From assembly GCA_041920215.1 (NCBI GenBank), contig JAYRSJ010000004.1:62001-126000 (forward strand): a stretch of DNA of 64,000 nucleotides, written 5' to 3'. The position numbers and the translations under genes were made by a program. Positions 42,196 through 50,699 of the stretch are shown here, in pieces (position 1 is the first letter of the stretch; every line of letters begins with the position of its first letter). Under the pieces are notes generated by a model. The model was given only the letters and a program-made list of their open reading frames with translations, made no database searches and had not been told where the DNA came from. The DNA is from JAYRSJ01 sp041920215. GTDB lineage: Bacteria > Pseudomonadota > Gammaproteobacteria > Burkholderiales > Burkholderiaceae_C.

Positions 42196-43814
42196 GTCTG
42201 AACCTCGTTCTCGCCACGCTGGCCGGCGGCCTGGGGCTTTTCCTGCTCGGCATGAGCATGATGAGCGAGGGGCTCAAGCTGGCAGCCGGCCCGGCGCTGG
42301 AGCGCATCCTGCAGCGCTCCACCCGAACCCGCTGGCATGCGCTGGGCTCGGGCATGTTGGTCACCGCCCTGGTGCAGTCCTCCAGCGCGGTGACGGTGGC
42401 AACCATCGGTTTCGTCAATGCCGGCCTGCTGAGCCTGGGGCCGGCGTTGTGGGTGCTGTTCGGCGCCAACGTCGGCACCACCATGACCGGCTGGATCGTC
42501 GCGCTGCTGGGCTTGAAGTTCAAGATCGAGGGCCTGGCACTGCCGCTGATCGGCCTGGGCGTGCTGCTGCGCCTGACCGGCGCCGGACGCCGGCGCGGCG
42601 CGCTGGGCGATGCACTGGCCGGCTTCGGCCTGCTGTTCCTGGGCATCGCCCTGCTGCAGCAGGCCTTCACCGGCCTGAGCGCCCGGCTGGAACTGCCGCA
42701 GGGCGAAGGCGGGTTGGCGGTGCTGGCCCAGGTGGGGGCCGGTGCGCTGATGACGGTGCTGATGCAGTCATCCAGCGCTTCCATGGCCATCGCGCTGACG
42801 GCTGCGCAGGGCGGTCTGCTGAGCACCCAGGGTGCTGCGGCGGTGGTCATAGGCGCCAATATCGGCACGACGGTGACCGCGCTGCTGGCCGCCATCGGTG
42901 CTACCGCCAATGCCAGGCGTGCCGCCGCGGCCCACGTGATCTTCAACGGCCTGACCGGCCTGGTCGCGCTGGCCCTGCTGCCCTGGATGATTAGCGCGCT
43001 GGGCCTGGCCCGCGAGGCCCTGGGCCTGCCGCCGGATCCGGCCGCCAAGCTGGCCCTGTTCCACACCAGCTTCAATCTGCTGGGTGTGCTGCTGATGTGG
43101 CCGCTGGCTGCGACACTGACCCGCTTTCTGCAGGCGCGCTTCCGCGCCCGTGAGGACGACGAGGCCATGCCACGCCATCTGGATCAGACGGTGCTGGCCG
43201 TGCCGGCGCTGGCGCTGGATGCCCTGGCGCGCGAGGTGGAGCGTGTCGGTCAGCTGGCCCGGCGCATGACGGCCAGCGCCCTGACCGGGGCCGATGCTGC
43301 GGCGCTGGCGGCCGAGCAGCGGGTGCTGGCGCGGCTGGACGCCGCGGTGGCGGACTTCGTCGAGCAGATGCAGCGCGGCGCCATGAGCGCGGCCAGCAGC
43401 GCCAGGCTGGCGCTGCTGCTGCGGCAGCAGCGCTATCACGAGACCGCCGCCGAGCAAGCCAGCCTGGCCGCCGGCCTGAGCAGCGCGGGCGCCCTGGCTG
43501 ATGAGCACCTGCGCCTGCGTGCAGCCCTGTTCGCCCAGCAGGGTCAGGTCTTGCTGGAACTGTGCGAACGCCTGCCCGGCGATGACGGCAGCCAGGCCCT
43601 GGCCGCCACGCTGCAGAGCAGCGAGGACGAGTACCAGCTGCTCAAGGCGGCGCTGCTGTCGGCCGGTGCAGCGGGCAGCTTGCGCATGGTGGTGATGGAG
43701 GAAGCACTGCGCCACTACAGCGCGCTGCGGCGCGCGCTGCAGCAAAGCGCGAAAGCGGCGCTGACGCGACAATCGCAGCCTTTGTCTGAACCGACAGGAG
43801 TCCTGGACCCATGA
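42192..43814 (+). CDS. Na/Pi cotransporter family protein with PhoU-like tail
   Basis: 540 aa. Two inverted repeats each carry the QSSSA signature of PNaS transporters (LVQSSSAVTVATIGF and LMQSSSASMAIALT), each followed by GANVGTT or GANIGTT. About 8-9 TMs lie in residues 1-320. The C-terminal 200 residues are helical with a PhoU-like pattern (ALAREVERVGQLARRM). It is predicted to bring phosphate, or a related anion, in with sodium. It overlaps both neighbours by ATGA. Confidence 0.9.
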   Translation: MSLNLVLATLAGGLGLFLLGMSMMSEGLKLAAGPALERILQRSTRTRWHALGSGMLVTALVQSSSAVTVATIGFVNAGLLSLGPALWVLFGANVGTTMTGWIVALLGLKFKIEGLALPLIGLGVLLRLTGAGRRRGALGDALAGFGLLFLGIALLQQAFTGLSARLELPQGEGGLAVLAQVGAGALMTVLMQSSSASMAIALTAAQGGLLSTQGAAAVVIGANIGTTVTALLAAIGATANARRAAAAHVIFNGLTGLVALALLPWMISALGLAREALGLPPDPAAKLALFHTSFNLLGVLLMWPLAATLTRFLQARFRAREDDEAMPRHLDQTVLAVPALALDALAREVERVGQLARRMTASALTGADAAALAAEQRVLARLDAAVADFVEQMQRGAMSAASSARLALLLRQQRYHETAAEQASLAAGLSSAGALADEHLRLRAALFAQQGQVLLELCERLPGDDGSQALAATLQSSEDEYQLLKAALLSAGAAGSLRMVVMEEALRHYSALRRALQQSAKAALTRQSQPLSEPTGVLDP

Positions 43815-44257
43815 AGTATCTGCACACCATGGTGCGTGTCACCGACCTCGAAGCCTCGCTGAAGTTCTACCGCGATGCGCTGGGCCTGCAGGAGGTGCGG
43901 CGCAGCGAGCACGAGGCCGGCCGCTTCACCCTGGTCTATCTGGCAGCGCCCGGCGATCCCGAGGGACGCTTCCAGCCCCAACTGGAGCTGACCTACAACT
44001 GGCCCGACGCCGAGGGCAAGGTCGAGAGCTATACCGGCGGCCGCAACTTCGGCCATCTGGCCTATGCGGTGGACGATATCTATGCCGCCTGCCAGCGCCT
44101 GCAGGACCAGGGCGTGACCATACTGCGCCCGCCGCGCGATGGCCGCATGGCCTTTGTGCGCTCGCCCGACCAGATCTCGGTCGAGCTGCTGCAGAACGGT
44201 CCGGCACTGGCGCCCGCCGAGCCCTGGGCCTCGATGGGCAATACCGGCAGTTGGTAA
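43811..44257 (+). CDS. gloA: lactoylglutathione lyase (glyoxalase I)
   Basis: 148 aa. It isomerises the methylglyoxal-glutathione hemithioacetal to S-lactoylglutathione. The metal ligands appear in order: His in YLHTMVRV, Glu in LELTYNW, His in NFGHLAYAV and Glu in ISVELLQ. The shortness and lack of the eukaryotic insert suggest the Ni(II)-type bacterial enzyme. It overlaps the transporter stop (ATGA), with AGGAG inside the upstream gene. A bulged GC hairpin follows the stop. Confidence 0.94.
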   Translation: MKYLHTMVRVTDLEASLKFYRDALGLQEVRRSEHEAGRFTLVYLAAPGDPEGRFQPQLELTYNWPDAEGKVESYTGGRNFGHLAYAVDDIYAACQRLQDQGVTILRPPRDGRMAFVRSPDQISVELLQNGPALAPAEPWASMGNTGSW

Positions 44258-44276
44258 GTCCTGGCGGGTGATCGGC

Positions 44277-44303
44277 GCGGCGGACGGTCTGTACCGCCGC
44301 CGC
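44277..44303 (+). terminator. possible hairpin terminator after gloA
   Basis: GCGGCGG-A-CGGT (44277-44288), loop CTGT, ACCG-CCGCCGC (44293-44303): an 11-bp stem with one bulged A, 20 bases after the stop. There is no T run, so it may be Rho-assisted or only structural. Confidence 0.45.
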
Positions 44304-44388
44304 TGCAATTCATCGGATCCGCCGTGGCGACCGGCTCGCCTGGCCTTAGGCTGTGCGCATTGTCAGACGATCCAAACAGGAGCCCACG

Positions 44389-44730
44389 ATGAGCGAGATC
44401 AGCCAGGAACTGCAGCGACTTGCCGAGCTGCATCAGAGCGGCCGGCTGTCCGACGACGAGTACGCACGCGCCAAGGCCAGGGTGCTGGATGCCCAGCCGC
44501 GCACCGGCTGCGATAGCGGTGCGCGCCGCGAGGCTCCCGCAGTGGCGGCCGTCAATGCGCTGCGCCGCAGCCGGGACGATCGCTGGATCGGCGGCGTCTG
44601 CGGCGGCATCGCCCGCATCACCGGGCTGGAATCGTGGATCTGGCGGCTGATGATCACGCTGCTCGCGCTGTTTGGCGGCACCGGCATCGTGGCCTATCTG
44701 CTGCTGTGGATCTTCGTGCCGGAGGAGTGA
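44389..44730 (+). CDS. SHOCT-PspC domain membrane protein
   Basis: 113 aa from ATG 44389, preceded by AGGAG. The first 30 or so residues form a SHOCT-like short helix pair (LAELHQSGRLSDDEYARAKARVL). After a linker, a PspC domain follows (about 57-112: RWIGGVCGGIARITGLESWIWRL, then a TM and LLWIFVPEE). PspC proteins sit in the inner membrane and in some bacteria tie envelope stress to the Psp response; no pspA or pspB is adjacent here. It appears to be a single gene. Confidence 0.88.
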   Translation: MSEISQELQRLAELHQSGRLSDDEYARAKARVLDAQPRTGCDSGARREAPAVAAVNALRRSRDDRWIGGVCGGIARITGLESWIWRLMITLLALFGGTGIVAYLLLWIFVPEE

Positions 44731-44751
44731 GCCGCCGCCCCCCCGGCCTAC

Positions 44752-45123
44752 TCAGCCGGCAGTCGGAACCAGCAACGCCGCCAGCTGTTCGGGCAGGTCG
44801 CTGTCGAAGCTCATCAGCAGCTGATGCGGCTGCTGGGCCGCTGCCGCGTGCAGCAGCGCGCTGACGCGTTCGCTTTGCGCCGCCGCAGCAGCGGTATCGA
44901 GTTTGAGGGCCAGTGCTGCCAGGGTTTCGTCGCGCATGCGGTCGGAAGCCAGCACATGCCAGGCGTAGTCGACCTCGTAGCGCTCGACCGCATCCCTGAG
45001 GCTCTCGCCATCCAGACGCGCCTCGTGGGCAAACTGGTTCAGCGTGCGGGTGCAGAGCACGGCGGCGATCTGGCTCAGCAGCGCGGCCTGCTGGCCGGCT
45101 TCTGCGGTGCGGGGTGTGGACAT
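44752..45123 (-). CDS. helical hypothetical protein
   Basis: 123 aa from ATG 45123, with AAGGAG seven bases upstream; an in-frame extension to 45204 lacks a ribosome site. The protein is predicted helical with no TM or signal peptide. Recognisable stretches are FAHEARLDGESLRDAVERY and HVLASDRMRDETLAAL. I do not recognise a family. It lies downstream of tRNA-Thr in the same direction; the intervening 125 bases hold a hairpin CCGCTGC (45208-45214) / GCAGCGG (45226-45232) without a T tract. Confidence 0.6.
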   Translation of the reverse strand: MSTPRTAEAGQQAALLSQIAAVLCTRTLNQFAHEARLDGESLRDAVERYEVDYAWHVLASDRMRDETLAALALKLDTAAAAAQSERVSALLHAAAAQQPHQLLMSFDSDLPEQLAALLVPTAG

Positions 45124-45248
45124 CGGGGCTCCTTGCAAGGACAGCCCACGAGAACGGCTGGGGCGAAGGTCCATGGGCGGACCAGCGACCGCCGGAAAGC
45201 GCACTCACCGCTGCCTCGTTGTTTCGCAGCGGGGACACCGAGCAAGCC

Positions 45249-45323
<75 letters not shown>

Positions 45324-45328
45324 ATGTC

Positions 45329-45404
45329 TGGAGCGGGATAAGAGACTCGAACTCTCGACCTATACCTTGGCAAGGTATCGCTCTACCAACTGAGCTAATC
45401 CCGC
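45329..45404 (-). tRNA. tRNA-Gly (GCC)
   Basis: 76 bases with encoded CCA (45329-45331). The acceptor GCGGGAT pairs with ATCCCGC and the discriminator is U. The anticodon loop TTGCCAA gives GCC and the T-loop is GTTCGAGTC. It lies between tRNA-Phe and tRNA-Thr; the 5' flank holds a GACCCGA/TCGGGTC stem (45408-45429). Confidence 0.97.
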
Positions 45405-45435
45405 ATGGACCCGACGAAGCCATCGGGTCATAAAA

Positions 45436-45465
45436 GCAAAAGCTCATCCGGGGATGAGCTTTTGC
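45436..45465 (-). terminator. intrinsic terminator between tRNA-Phe and tRNA-Gly
   Basis: A perfect 14-bp stem, GCAAAAGCTCATCC (45436-45449) and GGATGAGCTTTTGC (45452-45465), around GG. On the minus strand it is followed by TTTTAT, a classic U tract. It lies 7 bases after the CCA end of tRNA-Phe and 31 bases before tRNA-Gly. Confidence 0.85.
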
Positions 45466-45472
45466 CAGTATC

Positions 45473-45548
45473 TGGTGGCCAAGGGCGGAATCGAACCACC
45501 GACACGCGGATTTTCAATCCGCTGCTCTACCAACTGAGCTACTTGGCC
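45473..45548 (-). tRNA. tRNA-Phe (GAA)
   Basis: 76 bases with encoded CCA (45473-45475). The acceptor GGCCAAG pairs with CTTGGCC. The D-arm is GCTCAGTTGGTAGAGC, the anticodon loop TTGAAAA gives GAA, and the T-loop is GTTCGATTC. It has its own extended -10 promoter upstream and a terminator downstream. Confidence 0.97.
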
Positions 45549-45593
45549 TTGCTCTTATTGCCTCGGCTTGCTTGCCGAATCAACGAAGACAGC

Positions 45594-45604
45594 GACTATA
45601 GCAT
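45594..45604 (-). promoter_or_regulatory. extended -10 promoter of tRNA-Phe
   Basis: ATGCTATAGTC on the minus strand, with extended -10 TGCTATAGT (TATAGT at 45595-45600). It is identical to the 11-mer before tRNA-Leu. The start would be near 45588, 40 bases before the mature tRNA. It lies directly after the ntrX stop; no convincing -35 is seen. Confidence 0.65.
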
Positions 45605-45609
45605 AGAAA

Positions 45610-46317
45610 TTACAGGCCGCCACCCCGCTTGTTGCGAGTCAGATCAACCCCCAGCTGCTTGAGCTTGCGATACAGATGCGTGCGCTCCAGCCCGGTCTTC
45701 TCGGCCACGCGGGTCATCGAGCCGCTCTCCTTGGCCAGATGAAATTCGAAGTAGCTCTTCTCGAATGCATCGCGCGCCTCGCGCAGCGGCCTATCCAGCT
45801 CAAAGAGCTGCTCGGAGGCCAGCTGCGGGCTGGGCAGGCTGTTCATCACCGGCAGGCTCAGATTGCTGGAAGCCAGGTGGTTGCCGGCCAGCTCGCCCGG
45901 GCCGCGCAGCGCATAGCTGCTGACCGCGCCGGTCGGCGGGGCAGGACGCGGTGCGGTCTTGACCAGGGCCTGCTCGACCGCGCGCAGCAGCTTCTGCAAG
46001 GTGATGGGCTTTTCGAGAAAGGCCATCGCGCCGAACTTGGTCGCCTCCACCGCGGTATCGATGGTGCCATGGCCGCTCATCATCACCACCGGCATCGAGA
46101 GCTGGCCGCTGCTGCCCCACTCCTTCAGCAGCGTGATGCCATCGACATCGGGCATCCAGATGTCCAGCAGCACCAGGTCAGGACGCATGCGCTCGCGCAC
46201 CGCGCGCGCCTGCGCCGCGTTCTCCGCCAGCTCGATGGTGTGGCCCTCGTCGGTGAGGATTTCCGAGAGCAGGGCCCGGATGCCCAGTTCGTCGTCGACT
46301 ACAAGAATGGTTGCCAT
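45610..46317 (-). CDS. ntrX: NtrX-like response regulator lacking the AAA+ domain
   Basis: A 235-aa regulator with a receiver domain (residues 1-120; VVDDELGI, phospho-Asp in LLDIWMPD, Lys in LEKPIT), a Pro/Ser-rich linker of about 60 residues, and a C-terminal Fis-type HTH (SMTRVAEKTGLERTHLYRKLKQLG). Classical NtrX has a sigma-54 AAA+ domain between these parts and is about 450 aa. Here that domain is absent without any frameshift, so the protein should act as an ordinary DNA-binding regulator. It lies 13 bases after ntrY, its kinase. Confidence 0.92.
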   Translation of the reverse strand: MATILVVDDELGIRALLSEILTDEGHTIELAENAAQARAVRERMRPDLVLLDIWMPDVDGITLLKEWGSSGQLSMPVVMMSGHGTIDTAVEATKFGAMAFLEKPITLQKLLRAVEQALVKTAPRPAPPTGAVSSYALRGPGELAGNHLASSNLSLPVMNSLPSPQLASEQLFELDRPLREARDAFEKSYFEFHLAKESGSMTRVAEKTGLERTHLYRKLKQLGVDLTRNKRGGGL

Positions 46318-46330
46318 GTATGCCTACTGT

Positions 46331-48589
46331 TCACGCGGCCCTATGCGCATCGCCGGTTTCGGCCGGGCTGGGTGCAGTCGCGAGTTTTGAAAATGATAAC
46401 GAAACTTGCGCGCCGATCAGCGCCTGAGCCTCGTCGCCCTGCTGATGCAGATTGGCCAGGCGTATGCGCGCGCCGTGCTCGTCGGCAATCTTCTTGACCA
46501 CCGCCAGGCCCAGGCCGGTGCCCTTGCTCTTGGTTGTCACATAGGGTTCGAAGGCTCTCTTGAGCACCTTGTCGGCGAAACCCGGGCCATTGTCGATCAC
46601 CTGCAGACGCAGGCCGCGCAGCTCGCCCAGCTCGTTGAGTGCCTTCTGGGTGCGCACCAGCACCTGGCCATCGGGCTTGTCGCTGACCGCGTCCAGCGCG
46701 TTCTGGACGAGATTGTGTATGACCTGACGCAGCTGCGAGGTGTCGCCCATGATCAGCGGTGGCGCCGTCGCCAGCTCGGCACGCAGCCGGCCAGCCTCCT
46801 GGGCCGGCGCATACAGGGTCAGCACCTCGCTGACCAGGGCGTTGAGGTCCAGGGCCTGCAGCTTGGCCGAGGGCAGGCGGGCGTAATCGCGGAACTCGTT
46901 GACCAACTGCTTCATCGCCTGCACCTGGTTGACGATGGTGCCCACCGCGCGCACCAGCATGGCCTGATCGGCGCCTTCCAGCTTGGCCTCCAGCTTGTGC
47001 TGCAAGCGCTCGGCCGACAGCTGTATCGGCGTCAGCGGATTCTTGATCTCATGGGCCAGGCGGCGCGCCACCTCGCTCCAGGCCGCCGAGCGCTGGGCCG
47101 ACACCACCTCGGAGATATCGTCAAAGACCAGCAAGTGCCCATCCGGCGGCAGATGCGCACCGCGCACGAGCAAAGTTAGCAGATCGTCGCTGCCCTCCAG
47201 CTTCAGCTCGAAGGAGTCCTGCCACTGGTCGCGGTCGCCGGCCTCGGGGCTGCTCTGCTCGAAGCGCTGTCGCACCGCCTGCGCAAAGCCCTGCAGCTGC
47301 GACACCTCCTCCAGGCTGCGGCCGCGGTAGGCCGACAGCGGCAGCCGCAGGATGCGGGTCGCGCCGGGATTCACGGTGTCGATCAGGCCGCGCGCGTCGA
47401 ACACGATCACGCCGGCGGTCAGATTGTCCAGAATGGTCTGCAGATTGCTGCGCGCCGATTCCAGCTGGCTGACGCTCAGCTCGACCAGGGCACGCGCATC
47501 GGCCAGCTGATCGGTCATCTCGGCGAAGCTGCGGGTCAGGCCGCCCAGCTCGTCGCGCGAGGCCAGCACCGGCTTGGCCGACAGATCGCCCTTGGCCACC
47601 TGGCGCATGCCGTCGGCCAGCAGCAGCAGCGGCCGGGCCAGCTGATTGCCCAGGGTCACCGCCAGCAGCAGGGCGGCGAACACCGCCAGGATCAGCACCA
47701 GGGTCAGCGTGCCCAGATACATGCGGCGCAGGCCGTCGCGCTCCAGCGCACGCTGCTGGTACTCGCTGCTGGCGGTCTGCACCGCCAGCGCATTGGCAAG
47801 CACCTGGCTCGGCACGCGCTGCACCACCATCAGATAGCGGTCGCCGCCGCCCAGGCTCATGCCGCTGCTGGGCAGCAGGGCCAGCGCCCGTATCCGCGCC
47901 TCGCCCTGCAGCGCACGCGACTCGTCCTCCAGCCCTTCCAGCTGGCTGATCACGCCCGCGGCACGGGCCTGGCGCAGCAGGCCGGCCTGCGGCCGTTCGG
48001 GCGTCAGGCTGCTGGTTTCGCCGCCCACCGTCAGCAGCACCTGGCCGTTGGAGCCCACCAGGGCCACGGTGCGGGCGAACAGCTGCTCGCGCACCCGCTC
48101 CAGCGCCAGCGGGCCTATGGCCGGGCTCTCGCCCAGCCGACCCGCCGCGTCCAGCGTCTTGGTGGACAGCTCATCGACCAGGCCGTCCAGCGTGTCGCGC
48201 CCCAGGTTCAGGCCAGCCTCCAGGGCCGAGGCCAGGCGCACATCGAACCAGCTCTCGATGCTGCGGTTCACGAACTGGTAGGACACGGTGTAGATCAGCA
48301 GCCCCGGCACCAGGCCCACCAGCGCGAAGATGCCGGCCAGCTTGGCCAGCAGCTTGCTGCCGAATTTGCCGCGCCGCACCCGCAGGCCCAGGCGCACGGC
48401 CGCGCCGGCGATCACCAGCACCAGCACCAGGGCGACCGCGGCATTGAGCCAGAACAGCCAAACATAGTGGCGCTCGAAGAAGCCACGCGGCGTGCTGGCG
48501 CCTATGGACAGCAGGAAGGCCAGCACCCCGCAGGCGCCGGTCACTGCCACCAGCGAGACCAGCCAGGCCCAGCGCGCGGCCCTGCTCAT
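46331..48589 (-). CDS. ntrY: NtrY-type sensor histidine kinase
   Basis: A 752-aa membrane kinase. Three N-terminal TMs (about 8-28, 45-68, 85-108) precede a periplasmic domain (about 110-290) and a fourth TM near 295-320. HAMP follows (QLARPLLLLADGMRQVAKGD), then PAS (about 385-480), HisKA with H-box LAHEIKNPLTPIQLSAERL, and HATPase (NLVQNALDAV, IDNGPGF, GTGLGLAVVKKIA). In alpha- and betaproteobacteria NtrY/NtrX respond to nitrogen, redox or envelope cues. It starts within the stop of the DUF4390 gene (ATGA). Confidence 0.95.
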   Translation of the reverse strand: MSRAARWAWLVSLVAVTGACGVLAFLLSIGASTPRGFFERHYVWLFWLNAAVALVLVLVIAGAAVRLGLRVRRGKFGSKLLAKLAGIFALVGLVPGLLIYTVSYQFVNRSIESWFDVRLASALEAGLNLGRDTLDGLVDELSTKTLDAAGRLGESPAIGPLALERVREQLFARTVALVGSNGQVLLTVGGETSSLTPERPQAGLLRQARAAGVISQLEGLEDESRALQGEARIRALALLPSSGMSLGGGDRYLMVVQRVPSQVLANALAVQTASSEYQQRALERDGLRRMYLGTLTLVLILAVFAALLLAVTLGNQLARPLLLLADGMRQVAKGDLSAKPVLASRDELGGLTRSFAEMTDQLADARALVELSVSQLESARSNLQTILDNLTAGVIVFDARGLIDTVNPGATRILRLPLSAYRGRSLEEVSQLQGFAQAVRQRFEQSSPEAGDRDQWQDSFELKLEGSDDLLTLLVRGAHLPPDGHLLVFDDISEVVSAQRSAAWSEVARRLAHEIKNPLTPIQLSAERLQHKLEAKLEGADQAMLVRAVGTIVNQVQAMKQLVNEFRDYARLPSAKLQALDLNALVSEVLTLYAPAQEAGRLRAELATAPPLIMGDTSQLRQVIHNLVQNALDAVSDKPDGQVLVRTQKALNELGELRGLRLQVIDNGPGFADKVLKRAFEPYVTTKSKGTGLGLAVVKKIADEHGARIRLANLHQQGDEAQALIGAQVSLSFSKLATAPSPAETGDAHRAA

Positions 48590-49191
48590 GAGGGACTGCT
48601 GTCGGCGGCGCCGCCCGCCTCAGGCTCGATCCTGAGCCGGCGCTCCACGCCCAGCGCCCAGCCCTGGGGCGAGCCCAGGCCGATCTGCATCGGGCGCGGC
48701 AGCTGGCTGGTGTCGAGCCGGTAGCTGAACTCCAGATAGTGGCTCTGCCCCTCCTCCATCTCGCCGGACTCGGCCACCCGCCAGCCCGCCACGCCACGCA
48801 GGCTGCTCAGCGCCTCGCCCAGCGAGGCATAGCTGCGATGCAGGCCGCCGGTGCTGACCCGGTACTGCCGCGTCAGCGGCTGCCAGGCCAGGCGCCAGCT
48901 GCGCGACTCGCGTGCCACCCGGGCATCGCGCCAGTACCAGCGCGGCCGCCACAGGCTGACCTCCGCCACAAAGTAGATCGGCACCCCCTTGTGCAGGGCG
49001 TCGGCGGCGCCGGGCGGCAGCTCGAACCGGGTGCTGAAGCTCAGCTCCAGCCCACCGTCCACCCGGGTGGCCGCCAGATGCGAGAGCTCCACCCCCTCGG
49101 CCTGCGCCAGCGGCACGACCAGCAGCAAGCCGAGCAGCAGGCTCAGCAGATGCCGGAACGGGCGAAGGAAAATGGGGTGCAGCAACGCCAA
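48586..49191 (-). CDS. DUF4390 secreted protein
   Basis: 201 aa with a signal peptide (hydrophobic 15-28, cleavage near AQAEG). The mature protein is mostly beta (LEVSFSTRFELPP-like LELSFSTRFELPPGA, VPIYFVAEVSLWRPRWYWRD, SWRLAWQPLTRQYRVSTGG). The family is always found between rsmB and ntrY in Burkholderiales and its role is unknown. A function in the periplasmic signal seen by NtrY is a reasonable guess. It overlaps ntrY by 4 bases. Confidence 0.9.
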   Translation of the reverse strand: MALLHPIFLRPFRHLLSLLLGLLLVVPLAQAEGVELSHLAATRVDGGLELSFSTRFELPPGAADALHKGVPIYFVAEVSLWRPRWYWRDARVARESRSWRLAWQPLTRQYRVSTGGLHRSYASLGEALSSLRGVAGWRVAESGEMEEGQSHYLEFSYRLDTSQLPRPMQIGLGSPQGWALGVERRLRIEPEAGGAADSSPS

Positions 49192-49194
49192 GGG

Positions 49195-50580
49195 TCAGGT
49201 CTTGATCAGCAGGGCGTAGAAGAAGCCATCGACCATCGCAGCCCCGTCGCCCGGATGCGCCCCATTGTCGGGCAGCGGCAGCAGGTGGCCAGTGACGCCC
49301 GGCACGGCAAGGCTGCGCGCCTCGGGGTGCCGTTGCAAAAATGCATCGACCTGGTCCTGGCCCTCGGCCTTGAAGACCGAGCAGGTGGCATAGACCAGGC
49401 GCCCGCCCGGCTTCAGCAAGGGCCACAAGGCCTCCAGCAGCTGCGCCTGGATCTGGGCCAGCTGGGCGATATCGCCGGCCCGGCGCAGCCAGCGCACATC
49501 GGGATGGCGGCGCACGATGCCCGAGGCGCTGCAGGGCGCGTCGAGCAGGATGGCGTCAAAGGGCTCGCCATCCCACCAGGCGGCGGTCTGACGACCGTCG
49601 GCCGCCTTCAGCGTGGCCGCCAGCCCAAGCCGGCTCAGCGTGTCCTGCACGCGGGCCAGGCGCTCGCCATCGGCATCCAGGGCCAGCAGGCGCAGCTGCG
49701 GAGCCAGCTCCAGCAGATGGGCCGTCTTGCCGCCCGGCGCCGCGCAGGCGTCCAGCACCCGGGCCTGGGTTGGCAGTGGGGTCAAGTCTTGCCCGCCACG
49801 GTCCGCCAGTCCGGCCGCCTGCCCCAGCAGCAGCGGCGCAGCCAGCTGGGCCGCCACATCCTGCACCGAGACCTCGCCCTGCTCGAAGCCCGGCAGCGCG
49901 CCCACCGGCGCCGGCCGTTCCAGCAGCAGAGCCTGGGGCGCCAGCGCGCCGACGGCCCTGGCCGCCAGACCGGCCTGCTGCAGCCGCGCCAGATAGGCGG
50001 CCGCCGTGCCACGCTGGGCATTGACCCGCAGGCTCATCGGCGGATGGCGGTTGTTGGCGGCCAGGATGGCCTGCCACTGCTGCGGCCAGTCTTCGCGCAG
50101 GCGCGCTATCCACCAGGCCGGGTGGTTATGCAGCCCCTCGGGCTCGCACTGCGCCGCGGCCATGATGGCCGGGCGCTCGCGCAGAAAGCGCCGCAGCACC
50201 GCGTTGACGAAGCCGGCCGAGGCCGGGGCGCGCTTGTTCATCGCCTGCACCGCCTGATCGACCACCGTGTGGGCCGCATAGGGAGCGTCGGCCTCGTCGG
50301 GCCACAGCAGGGCCAGCGCGCTGAGCAGCAGGCCATCGACCTTGGGCGGCGGCGGCTTGGGCGCCAGCGCGCGGCGTGCGGCCAGCGCCGCACCCAGCAG
50401 GCGCAGCACATGGAAGCTCAGCGCCTGGGTGGCGGGGCGCAGTTCCTTGGGGCAGCGCGCCAGCAGCTCGGTCAGCGAGCGGCCTTCGCGAACGCCCTGC
50501 ACCGCATCGGCCACGGCGGGCAGCAGGCGGTGCAGGGGCTGGCCCTGGCCGGCCGCGGGGGATTGGGGAGTGGAAGACAC
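49195..50580 (-). CDS. rsmB: 16S rRNA (cytosine(967)-C(5))-methyltransferase
   Basis: 461 aa from GTG 50580; in-frame sequence beyond this is not family-like. The N-terminal NusB-like RNA-binding domain (about 1-150: YAAHTVVDQAVQAMNKRAPASAGFVNAVLRRFL) precedes an SAM-dependent methyltransferase domain with ACAAPGGKTAHLLEL. The two catalytic cysteines lie in LLDAPCSASG and YATCSVF. It methylates C967 of 16S rRNA using SAM. It lies 3 bases upstream of the DUF4390 gene in the same direction and heads the rsmB - DUF4390 - ntrY - ntrX block. Confidence 0.95.
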   Translation of the reverse strand: MSSTPQSPAAGQGQPLHRLLPAVADAVQGVREGRSLTELLARCPKELRPATQALSFHVLRLLGAALAARRALAPKPPPPKVDGLLLSALALLWPDEADAPYAAHTVVDQAVQAMNKRAPASAGFVNAVLRRFLRERPAIMAAAQCEPEGLHNHPAWWIARLREDWPQQWQAILAANNRHPPMSLRVNAQRGTAAAYLARLQQAGLAARAVGALAPQALLLERPAPVGALPGFEQGEVSVQDVAAQLAAPLLLGQAAGLADRGGQDLTPLPTQARVLDACAAPGGKTAHLLELAPQLRLLALDADGERLARVQDTLSRLGLAATLKAADGRQTAAWWDGEPFDAILLDAPCSASGIVRRHPDVRWLRRAGDIAQLAQIQAQLLEALWPLLKPGGRLVYATCSVFKAEGQDQVDAFLQRHPEARSLAVPGVTGHLLPLPDNGAHPGDGAAMVDGFFYALLIKT

Positions 50581-50699
50581 CCGCGCAGTGTAGGTGCAGG
50601 CCCCGGGGTGTGCCGGCCATTGCCCGGCAACGGCAAGGCTTTGCCGTTGCGGCCACAATCACTCCCACTGAAGACCGCTTGACCCCAAAGAGGACGCGC

